Of a stretch of DNA of 64,000 nucleotides, positions 49,216 to 62,700 are shown piece after piece. The notes below the pieces were generated by a model that did no database searches, was not told the DNA's origin, and saw only the letters and a list, made by a program, of their open reading frames with translations. This stretch comes from Spirodela intermedia (taxonomy: Eukaryota > Streptophyta > Magnoliopsida > Alismatales > Araceae). The DNA lies in contig LR746266.1 of the NCBI GenBank assembly GCA_902729315.2, positions 1,554,259 to 1,618,258 on the forward strand. Direction: 5' to 3'. Each line of letters opens with the position of its first letter. Positions within the stretch are counted from its first letter, which is position 1. The position numbers and the translations under genes were made by a program.

Positions 49216-49372
49216 CGCAGAGAGATGGAGAATGGGGGACGTGTGTGTGATAGAGAGAGGCACACCGAACATTTAGAGCGAGATGGGTAGCGAGAGTAAG
49301 TTCTCTGCGCTGGGGAGCGATAGGTGGCCTCTGTGCGAGAGAGCGATGAGTGGTGTGCCTGAGAGAGAGAGT

Positions 49373-49414
<42 letters not shown>

Positions 49415-49700
49415 TGCACGCAGACAGATGGGGGGTGGGGGATGTGTGTGATAGAGAGAGGCACAACGAGCATTTAGAGCGAGACAGGTAGCGAGAGAAA
49501 GGGGCCTCTGTGCGAGAGAGCGATGAGTGGTTTGCATGTGTGAGAGAGAAAGAGAGATGCACGCAGACAGAGGAAGTGGGGGATGTTTGTGATAGAGAGA
49601 GGCGTCATGAGCATTTAACGCGAGATGGGTAGCGAGAGAAAGTGGTTTCTGCGCGAGAGAGCGATGGGTAGTGTGCATGAGAGAGAGAGAGAGAGAGCAG
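49010..49700. repeat. GA-rich minisatellite, 140-200-bp units
   Basis: Four copies of a conserved block (gatagagagaggcacaacg, agcatttagagcgag, atgggtagcgagagaaag, ctctgcgcgagagagcgat, gggtggtgtgcatgag) start at about 49054, 49250, 49450 and 49590. They are separated by GA runs of very different length (about 60, 34 and 10 bp) followed by agatgcacgcagacag. The unit grows and shrinks mainly through the GA run. Confidence 0.85.
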
Positions 49701-49842
49701 AAGAAGAAGAAAGAACGCCATAAACAAGAAGACCGCCTTCAACAAGAGGAGGGGGGTGAACAAGGACGACCCACCGACGACGACGATAAACTCTCAACCA
49801 AACCGAATCCGAAGAACCTCAACAAAAAGACCAGCAAGAAGA

Positions 49843-49929
49843 GGAAGAAGAAGAGAAAGAAGAAGAAGAAGAAGAGAAGAAGAAGAAGAAGAAGAAGAAG
49901 AAGAAGAAGAAGAAGAAGAAGAAGAAGAA
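49843..49929. repeat. GAA/AAG trinucleotide repeat
   Basis: A roughly 85-bp AAG run with a few interruptions; a second purine-rich stretch surrounds it (49690-50010). In three frames it gives poly-Lys, poly-Arg and poly-Glu, which explains the long artefactual frames here. Confidence 0.9.
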
Positions 49930-50149
49930 AGTACCACACGAACACCAAGAACAGCAAGAACAAGAACAAGAACAACAACAGAGGGAGACGAAAAATAAAG
50001 AAAAAAAAAAAACAGGGGAAACAGAAGATCACACGGATGCTAATAAACACTCATACAGCGGGATGGATGCCTCCTCCCCTCCTCCACCTACCTTCCCTTT
50101 CCTTTTCTTCTTCCTTCCTCTGCCAGCTCCTGCAGAAAAGCTCGCTCAA

Positions 50150-52373
<2,224 letters not shown>

Positions 52374-52466
52374 GGCGTTCTCTCCTGAGGAATTCCTGCC
52401 GAAGGGGAGGAGAGACGAAGATCCGTCAAAGCAACGAGGAGACAAATTTGAGGTCTCGACCGGCGG

Positions 52467-52474
52467 ATATTTAT
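52467..52474 (-). promoter_or_regulatory. TATA box of calmodulin
   Basis: ATAAATAT on the minus strand, about 95 bp upstream of the calmodulin ATG, flanked by GC-rich sequence. Confidence 0.55.
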
Positions 52475-52700
52475 CCCGTAAGCATCATGTTATTTTCCAC
52501 AACAGTCCTTGATATTATCTATAATTACTTAAAAGGACAAAAATCTCCTCCGTTCTTCAATATCGTGAAATCCTTCCACGTGGCAGAGATCCCCAGCCAC
52601 CGCAGGCTATCTTTGAACCTTGATTCATTATGGACCGTCCGATGATGAATGACGATCACAATCCGATGTAAGACGACGTCTTCGTTTAACAGATGTCCAT

Positions 52701-53348
52701 TGGGCCCGATGGGCCCAACGACCATCGCCTCGGTTCTGACACGCTTCTCACGCAGTGCGTCCATCTCCAATCGGAGCGCTAAAAAGCCGCCACGCCATCC
52801 CGCGAGTAGGCCGTTGCGTAAGGGACGGGAAGGCTTTATATATTTAATTCAGAGACGAGTGGACGCCGAAATTGGCCCATTATCATCCAATCAATAGGCC
52901 CAATGCGACCCATTTAATTTTATGGGCCAGAACGATGGATCCTGATTCGTAAAACCCAATAAGGGCCTTCAAAGCTGAACCCAACGTTCACGGGCCCAGC
53001 GAAGCTCACCATGGTACCTTTAATGGGCCGAGAAGAGGGTCACCTGAATATCGAGACAACCCACTAAATATTGGCTTAATATGGCATTCATTTGGGCCCA
53101 ATATTGGCCCAAAGCAACGCTCGAAGTTCCTGTTGTTGATCACCATGAGAGGTCACGTTTGATGGTATTTTTTTCAAATCCCACTCTGATGATTCACAGT
53201 CATTTTTTCACCCTCCTGTTTCCGAATATATGATCATTAATGTTGCTGACCTGGGCCACAATTTCCCTACATGTTCTCTCTTGGAGCATACGACCGGGCC
53301 GAAGCCCATTATGTTGCCTTATTGGGCCAACATATCATATATTGGGCC
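52701..53348. promoter_or_regulatory. Dense TGGGCC/GGCCCA (site II-like) cluster
   Basis: Twelve separate TGGGCC or GGCCCA hexamers, at about 52701, 52710, 52874, 52897, 52923, 52993, 53024, 53093, 53106, 53252, 53323 and 53343. Random expectation over 650 bp, both strands, is about 0.3. Such elements bind TCP factors in promoters of housekeeping and cell-cycle genes. The cluster is upstream of calmodulin and downstream of the ZIFL gene. Confidence 0.6.
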
Positions 53349-53530
53349 CGTTGACAAACACCAACGACAAGCCCAACATGGCAATCTAACGGCCCGCGGA
53401 CTTTCACCGACAAAGCAGCGCACTAGAATCATTATTTCCCACATGAAAATTGTGGGTAAAATTAAACAGTAATGAATGTTAAAAAGCAACATAGAAAAAC
53501 AACATAGAAAACGAAAAGAAGAGATTAAAA

Positions 53531-53591
53531 AGCGGTTCGATCAAAGTTCAAACGCCAGGGGCACAGGTGAAGACCCGATGAATCTAACCGC
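53531..53591. repeat. Duplicated fragment of the calmodulin exon 1/intron 1 border
   Basis: The stretch ggttcgatcaaag...caggtgaagaccc...gatgaatctaaccg matches 52228-52298, the start of calmodulin intron 1, with a gap and some mismatches. Copy and original are in the same orientation, about 1.3 kb apart. Confidence 0.65.
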
Positions 53592-53603
53592 CCAACGCGG
53601 CAA

Positions 53604-53627
53604 TCTACGGGCTAACAAGCCCGTAGA
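53604..53627. repeat. Perfect 10-bp hairpin
   Basis: TCTACGGGCT, AACA, AGCCCGTAGA: a 10-bp perfect inverted repeat with a 4-nt loop, just beyond the duplicated calmodulin fragment. No function is evident. Confidence 0.7.
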
Positions 53628-53767
53628 AGGAGGATAAAATTAAGCGCTGCACTGGAATCATGTTACACATCAATTATCCACCACACTGTTCCGTAGGAGA
53701 GAAACAGTAAAGTGAACAGAAGAGCTCTCTCTCTCTCCCTCCCTCCCTCCCTCCCCTCCATTCTGGG

Positions 53768-56700
53768 CTACGTAGAAGGAGGCTGGTTTCTTAGAGTTAG
53801 GAACGCTCTGAAAGTCAAGAGAATGCCAAGAAGCTCAACTACGTTCAGTGCAAAGAAGACCACCTGATCACCTGCATGACAGAAAGATGAGGCTCGCGTT
53901 GATACCATGATTCGAGATAGCTATAAGGACCCAGCAGCTCAACTATGAACACAGTGAATGCTCAGATAATCAGCCGACTTCTAGTTAGATAACATCAATT
54001 GTGAAGTCGAATATATATATATAAGCACATTTTATATGTTGATTTGAAGGAAATTTCTGGACCATTACCTGGAAGAAACGAAGCAGTCTGACGTTTCTGG
54101 GCCCAAGAAAGTCTGCATACAAGCAAATTTAGGACTGAATCAAACCATCAGCGTAATTCCTTTTTTTTGTGATTTTGGGTAATCAAATTAGCATTCCTAT
54201 TAATTTTTCGATAAATAACTCTGAAATCACAATGTTTTTATCCTGAATAGCATCACCAGCGCAAAGGATAAATCACTCAACCAAGAAAATTCATGAGTCC
54301 TCCCAAATAAAGTAATCTTATTTGGGACTGCGACCAGCACGGCAAAAAAGAATGCGTTCTTTAATATGAAGAGAATAAAACTTATCCCCAGGTTAATACA
54401 TAAATGAGTAGGAATGGGAGAGGGACATACTCTGTTATCAAAGAAATAAAATAGCTTACTAAATTTATTAATTTCTACGTCAACAATGCCCTCTTTCCAT
54501 ATTGTGCCTCTCAACTATGATATGATATCCCTAAAGACATGTTCATTATAAGAGAACAATCTAGAAGCTTCTATAGTAAACACTGGGACAAAAATAGGAT
54601 GAACAATATTATTCGAAGTTCTAGATCACAGGGAAATAGCGTAATTAGTTGAGGGTATTTTCAAATATGTATTATCACTCCTTTTATTATTACTCAGAGT
54701 TGAATGAATTTTGAGGCGAGGTTTTATTTCTTCATTTCAAAATGGTATCAGAGCACTTCATCCATCTGTCATCTGATAATATATCTGAGTTCATCAGCAG
54801 CCGGTTCGTCAACAACATCTTCAAGTTCATTGGTGTCATTTCTGTCTGCATCAAGCCTTCTGTCTAGAGGTTGAAATAACTAGATTCATTACCATTGTTT
54901 CCATCTTCATCAGCGTTCTTGAGAGAGGTAAAATCAGCCTCTCTAATCTACGCTTATCTCAGTCCAGTGTCGTACTCATCCTCCTCAGTCCATCTCCCTT
55001 TGTTCTGCATCAATTCTTTGTCTTCGCTAGTCTGACAGCCAAAGTTCTTCACAGTCCATGTTGCTACAGTTCATGTTGTCTGGTGCTGTCTGCTCACCCT
55101 CTGCCTTCGTCGAAATGGCCTTCACCTTCCAGTTCTTCCACAAGTTCATTACTTGATCAGTGGGAGGGGTGCTGGCCTACACCTCTCCTGAGAGCTGAGC
55201 CCCATCATCACATCAATCGTCATAGTTGAGAGCCTTTGCATCAGATCTTGGCACTATGCAGATCTTGCCACTCTGTCAACTACTTCATGGCTCCCAGGCA
55301 GGCTCTGCAGCCTTGGGACATAACGAGCATCATGATCAAGTCAAAGGTGTTTGGTGCTATCATATCCATGGTGAGCAGTCCTTGAGAAGCATCAGATGAG
55401 CCAAAGGTGTAAGTGAATCCACAACTTCAGTGGCAATCATCTTTGACTACCATCAAAGGAAGAGTTGCTATCACAATGGATTTTCTTCATCACCAACTTA
55501 GTTAAGAAGATCTTTTTCAAAGTTCATCTTAAGAGGGAATGTTGGAAGTTCTAGGTCATAGGGAAATAGTATACTTAATTGAGGGTGTTTTTGCAAGAAA
55601 ATATGTATTTTGTTACTCCCTATAAATGAGGGTTAGAGTTGACTATATCTTGAGGCAACATGTCAAAAATACAATACATCTTCACTTGTTCTTATAGGCC
55701 TCCTTTAGTGCCTGCACACATTTGAGAGGACTTAACTATAGATTTCTTGGAAGGATTATCTTGATCAAAGGGGTTTTATTTCATATTGGTTGTTGTAGAC
55801 ATATTGAGCAAGTACAGTCACTTTATTCCACTTAAACATCTATTTTCAACTCTTAAAGTTGCACTCATCTTTTCTAAGTGGTACGACTTCATGGGATTCC
55901 AAGATCAATTATCTTAGATTGCAACAAGCATGTTACCAATAATTTTTGGAAGGAACTATTCAAACTACAAGGTGTTGAATTAAAAATGAGTACCACATAC
56001 TACCCTCAATCAATAGGCAATAGAAGGTCATGAAATAGGTACTTGAGAACTTACTTAAGATGTTTTGCATCCAATAAACCCAATTGATGGAGTAAATGGT
56101 TGCATTGGGCTTAGTATTGCTACAACATTACTTTCCATTCGTCTCTCAAGACAACCCCATTCAATGTGGTTTATGAATGAGATCCCCCCACCATCATCAA
56201 ATATGATATTCTGCCCTTACCTCATTCTATAGTAGATCAACAATTAAAGGATAAAGATCAAATGCTCACTCTCATCAAACCATTATGAAATAGAAGGCTG
56301 ATAAAAGGAGATTAAATGTTCAATTTATGGAAGGGGACTTTGTCTACCTTCGTCTTTAACCATTCAAGATGAAATCTCTGGCCAAAGAACCAAATGAAAA
56401 ATTGGCACCACGATATTTTGGACCCTATAAGGCCCTCCATTGTGTCGGCCAATCAGCCTATTGATTGAACATTCCGATCCACTCATTCTATTCACCTAGT
56501 GTTTCATGCATTACAACTACACAGGGGGGGGGGGGATAGGACTTCAAGATCGTGTACAACCCTTTCCTTCAAATTTAACACAAGAGCTCGAATAGAGACT
56601 TGTACTAGAGTCCTGCTAAGACATTCGACCTACAACAACAGGACCCAAGATCTTTATCAAACGAGTACATCTTCCAAATTTTAAGCGACATGAAAAGTAG

Positions 56701-59700
56701 TTTCAAAGATCATACATATATTTCCTGACTTCCACCTTGAGGAGAACATAGATTTGAATGTTTGTGATAAGAGAACAGCCTAGAAGCTTCTATAGTAAAC
56801 ACTAGGATAGGAATGGGCTGTACAATATAAATACCCTCCCCTATGAATAAGAGGGGGTATTGTGGTAGAAGTGACACGAGAGGAAAGGAGAGAGGGAAAT
56901 TCTCTTGAATTAATTCCCACCTGTCCATTGTTTTCCCTACTTTCCTAGAATACATTGCTTGTTTTCCCTTTGTCATTTGAGAGGAAAGAAGGGGTTTGGA
57001 TCAAACTATTCTTCTGATTCAAAAATTTCTACCTAGAGAGTACTTCCTAGAAAGATAGCAAAGAAGCACTGAAGGTCACATCTATTGAACTTTGGTCGTA
57101 TTATATTATAGAAGAGATATACCAATAGTCGAAAGAATAGTTAAGACACTCACAATGCACCACCTACTGCTGGGGCTGCAGCTTTGAAGAGAGACATCAA
57201 AGTCATAGCTATGCCATTCGCAGCTCCCCTTTGGTGTTGGTCCTGATGTCGGGCGAACAGAATCAAATATTTGGTCTTGAAAGTTTTTTAAGTGGGAGTT
57301 TTGGATTGAGTGAACTCAAAAAAATGGTAAATTATAACATATGAGGATAGAAAATTACCACAGCGTTGTTTTGAAGCAAGATCATTCCAGTATTGATGAT
57401 CATCTGATCGAAATTGAAAATACAGCCTAATGAGAAGTTTAAACCTCAAGAAATGCCAACTCTCACAAAAGATCACACAGCATATAGGATGTTAAATATG
57501 GAAGAGAGGTGAGGACAGAGTTTACGTTTATATGATTTTTCGACTGCAATCATCTCATTAGATTCGATGTACATTTGCTCAATTAATCGTATCGGTTATG
57601 CCTATCCACGGATATTTTATGCCTTATTGCATAATTTCTGAATCCACTTTCTCACTAATTTTTCACCATTCTCGGAAAATTGAAGCCTTACTACTCAATT
57701 CAAGTGTCACATGGAAGAAAACTACGAAGCATTCTTGATGATTTATGCAAACTAGTGCTCCAAAATGTTTGACTTTAGTTCAGGTTTCAAAATCTTAGAT
57801 TCAGCTTCTGACCATCCCTTGGGGATTATCACACATCTCTCCTGTACCTTTTCCTGGAGGCTGAAGAAACCCTTCACACGAAGGATTCAATCAAACTAAC
57901 AACCTTAACATATAGATGACGTAGAAATTTTCGATCTTGTAAAAAATGAAATAAAAATTCAGATCATACCAAATGGACCAACTCAACAGCTAAAACATGT
58001 TGAACTTGTTGCTCATTGTGGGAACTTCAACATAACAGAGGGACACATGATTACAAGATATTCCTTTTTTGATCAAAATATGAAACTCCTTTACTCTACA
58101 AAGCAATCTCTACATGCCATTCTACTAAAAAGAAATCATAATGTACTCATGTTCTCTACTCACTAAACTATTTCCATTTTTCCCTCCTTGATTATATGTT
58201 AAATCTTCATCATGAGTATTGTACGTAAAAAGAAAAAGTGATGAAATGATTTCACCTATTGCACTAGAAAAGAGAAGGGAACCAAAGTTGAGCTGAACTC
58301 ACAGCCAAAATGTTCTTCAACGAAGATGCGAAATTCACAACCATGAAAAGTTCAACACCAGATAGCATTGCAAAAAGAGGATAACTAGATAGGAGTGGGA
58401 TTGCCAGAACCTGTAGTGAGAGCCTATAGTGAGATGGAGCCCAAAAAATAAATAACAAGAAACTGTATAATTCATACCCCTGCAATTTGAGATGAAACAA
58501 CAGGACCAAGCAGTCTTTCAAGGGGAGAGTACAAAGATAGTTGGAAGACAAGAAGACTAAAGCCTGAGAAAAAAACTCAGTCAGTCCATGTTCCAGAAAA
58601 ATTCACTTACACAGGGACATGGATTATTAATGAGAAAGTCGGCATTCAAAAATGACTTTATCTAGACCATGAATTTTGCTTTATAAACTGGGAATTCAAA
58701 GACTCATAACCGAATGATAAAAAGCTGTGGTAAACAGTCTCATATTTGACTGGATGCTACACAGTCTGACTGACATGTAGTATATTTATAGTTTCAATGC
58801 TCAATGTGCATCAGGATAGTCCGAGTTAAGTTACACTGAAATATTTTAAATCTACAGGTATATTTTTAGGTCTCTTAAAATATATAGTGGAACAAGTCAA
58901 CGCTGAGCAGAAAGTTGCGATCAAGTACAATTTGAATAAAATTTCCGTCTACATATAAAAACAATACTATGTCTACTTATCTTCTCCAAACTAGTCCTTA
59001 GGTGGGAGATAACTTGACGCATGCACCTGTGGAACTCAAGAAATGATGTGTGGGTCTTTGAGCCACAAAACAGGCAAAGGAACATAGGTTTTGATACCAT
59101 ATTAAAACATCCTTCTGAAACACAATGTCAAATGCCCGATCTATTTAAAAGCAATGAACATTCGCGACAACATCCTTGAACATCTCTGGAGCATCTACTA
59201 GGAGAGAGCGTCAGTTTCTACGGAGCATCTGTTCCTGCCCTTCACTTTGTACCTGCTAGCCTCAAGTCATGGGACAAAGGCTATAATGTCCAGCTATATA
59301 GGCCTTTCAATGATTGTTCAGCATGCATTAATTAAATAGTATCATTATGGCGCATCCAACATAAAAGAACCCTATTGAGTGATTTATTGCGTGTAACATT
59401 TCCTTACTACTTGAAAGTACTGATGTGGGAGTACTCCAGTAATTAGGAGAATGTCATGTGCCTGAACAGGTAGGCAAGAGAGTAAGATGGCACTGCAAGT
59501 GTCAACTGAAACCCAATTAGTCTTTAGCTGGATACCCAAAATATAAATACCTACCCAGTACTACAGGCCAATAATTAATATTTCGTCCATACTTCAAATA
59601 TGCAAAGTGAACATCCCGAAATAATCGCAAAGAAAATGAAATGCCTAGATCAATAAAATAACATAATTTATTCCCACGAATTCTTTTCACCAATTCCAAA

Positions 59701-62700
59701 CATATAGCATAACAGAAGTTTGAGTAGCAGAATCACATAATGGCTTTCTAGTAGTCATATTGACCGAGGAGGAGGTGAAAAGCATATCATTACCGGAAAT
59801 TTTAAAAAAAGCTGTTAACTGAGTGAGGAAATGGGTCGTATGTTCCCAATGTATGATTTTAGCTTTCCCAATATGAGTAAAAATCCAACATTATCATTAT
59901 CCTGAGACCAAGTATACCTGATACTGCAAGCACTTGGCCAACATCCTTCGTGGAAAAGCTCAGACCTCCATATTTTCTATCACTTTCAGCCCAAAGGGAG
60001 AAAATCTACAAAATTAATGACTTCACGTAAGAATCATACGGTTAATAAACAAAAATCTATCATCACCATACTGTTCACATGGACAAACTACAGCTTCATC
60101 ATTATGAACAATATGCAAGTTACTCTGTGTGTATGTGTATGTGTATGTGTGTGTGTGTGGGTGTGTGGGTGTGTGGGAGGGCGGTGAGAGGTACCTCAGA
60201 GTAAGCCATATCATGAAAGGAGAAAATACAATAAACGGCAATGGATGACATCAAAGGCCAATTCTTAAAAAGATTTTCTTCAGATGGATATTTTTTCATT
60301 TCCCTCTGTTCATCCTTCATTTTGAAAGAAGATCCATCTTCAGAAACCTCAAGAGAATCATAAGATATATGTTCTCTAGTTTCTTTGTGAGTATGCAATG
60401 TTTCCTGCAAAAAGGTGTACCACGATAATAAGAAGAATGTCATTGCCGGTTGCAAGGAAAATGAAAGAGTAGTAGTATCCAGCAAGACTGAAATGTAAAA
60501 AAATCACTTGCCCACTAATCTATATTTACTAAAATGGAAAAAATATTCCAGACACTATCCGTCTCATCACAAAAACATAATGACATAAAATTAAGATAAG
60601 GAATTTAAGTTGACATATTGTCATTCAAAACTTTAAAGAAGATAAATCTATGAGGAAAAATAATATTAGAAACTAGGGTTAACTAGTTTTAGGTCCCAAT
60701 AAACTCAATCCATTATTCATAAGCTCTTACATTTCTCCTGTCAGCTTTTAGCCCCTAGAAATTTCTTGTTGTTGAAGATTTAGCCTGGTTGTTAATTTCT
60801 TAATTCCTGTCAGAAGAATAGAAATATAATCGTAATACTGCATCAACGTTGATTTCTCCCATTAATGTTATTTAAGTGGAAAAAAAATCCGGTCTGGGGA
60901 GATGGGTTTACTTGGCCTTACGCATATTTGTGGTCTGGGAGAGAGAGAGGAGAGAGATCAAAAGAGATGCCTCTGATACGAGAATAAATGTCCTTTTTAC
61001 TTAGGACTACACTCGTCCTTTTCTTGTGACGAGAGTTCTAAATCCTCACGTATGAAATTTCTAGAGACTCAAGTTAGCGGGAAAAATTGTAGGGTGTAAT
61101 TATTAGGCAGCATATACAGGGATATAAATCTAACTAAACATATACAAGAATATCTAACCGGACGTAAGGCCATGAAAGGTCCCGTGAAATATCGTCCATT
61201 TCCTATGTTTTACATTCAAGCTAAACATGAAATTAAATGTGACCACCAGACATGAAAGCTGTGATATAGTCAACACCAGTCACTCAATCAAACACCTTTC
61301 AAGGAAAGGCCAAACGATCTAGCTACATCATGATAAATGGAACAAATTTATCACAATTGGTTTAGAGACGCTGACGTTTTTCCATCACATTAAATATGTG
61401 ATGCATACAGTAAAGAAAATAAATATTGATCAAATTACCAGAACGAGCGATATGTATACGAAAATTCTAACTTACAGGGAGCCAAATGCAGGCAACCAAT
61501 ACACCAACTGCAACGAGGGATATACAGAGGCAAGGCAATAAATATGGAAACCTACACAACAAGAACGCCACCATTTAGTATAGGAACAAGTCATTTATCA
61601 AGAAATAGAATAAAAACGCACAGAAAATCTCACCTTCCAAAAATAGATTCTTTAGAAAATACATTCGGAAACTTGTCCGCAGGCTGTCGAAAATGCACAG
61701 ATGAAATTAAAGAAATAAGTTAAATACATCGAATAAATAATCAAAAAACGCTTAAATACAACAAATTCCCATTTTATCACAGAGAGAAAAGACGTCAAGG
61801 AAAATTCAGCTGGATGATATAATTACTAATCACCTTTATCAAGATTTCAACATACATCATCCCAAGTCTTTCTCTAAACGCAGATGACTTATCAGATAGT
61901 CAAAACATAGAAAAAAATGTCTTCTATTTTTATTCTCTGTTGGGATTATCCGGCAATAAATAAGGCTAATATGGTGACGAATACCACGAGATATCTTCAG
62001 AGATATATTACTAAATATACCTCCTTTCAAAATATCTTTTCTTCAAATTTTTATTTAGAGATATCAGAAACTTTGAAGGAAGTCGTATTTTATGTTACTA
62101 TTTTTTCACTGCCCTTTCTGGTAAGCCTTTTTTCCTGGCCATGTTTAATTTGAGGACTCATAAAGATAACAGAAGATCGGAGCTCTACTAACTTGATGCG
62201 AAAAATGCGTTTATATATAGAGACTCTCAAGAGAAAGTTGTATGTACTTCCACACCTGGTTACACTATTTCAGAATAAATATGCAGTTTTAAGGATGCTC
62301 TATATGAATTAAAGCAATCTTCGTAAGCCTGATTTAATGGACTTGAAAAACGTAGTGATCACTTTTGACTATGAACATTGCAATGCTGATCATACCTTAT
62401 TTACAAAGTGGCAAGGATGAAAGGTTTTTTAACTCAATGGTTTATGATAATGATACGAGGTGATTACAAATTTATGTAGACATTAAACTATTAAAGACAA
62501 AGCTTGCAAAGGGATTTGAAGTCAAAGATCTTGGTAACGTTAAGCACTTTCTTGGCCTTGAAGTAGATAAATCTAGTAAGGAATTTGAACTATACCCACT
62601 GGGCCCACCCTTGGGCCTACAATAGAAGTGTCCTCTATAGGTCCACCTAGGGTATCTGGGAGGAAGATACTGCTCCACTGATCCTCTTTACAACCTACGA

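Noticed and set aside
48948-49678. Two long minus-strand frames of 204 and 237 codons
   Set aside because: Made of Leu-Ser repeats from CT runs and the minisatellite; they are repeat artefacts.
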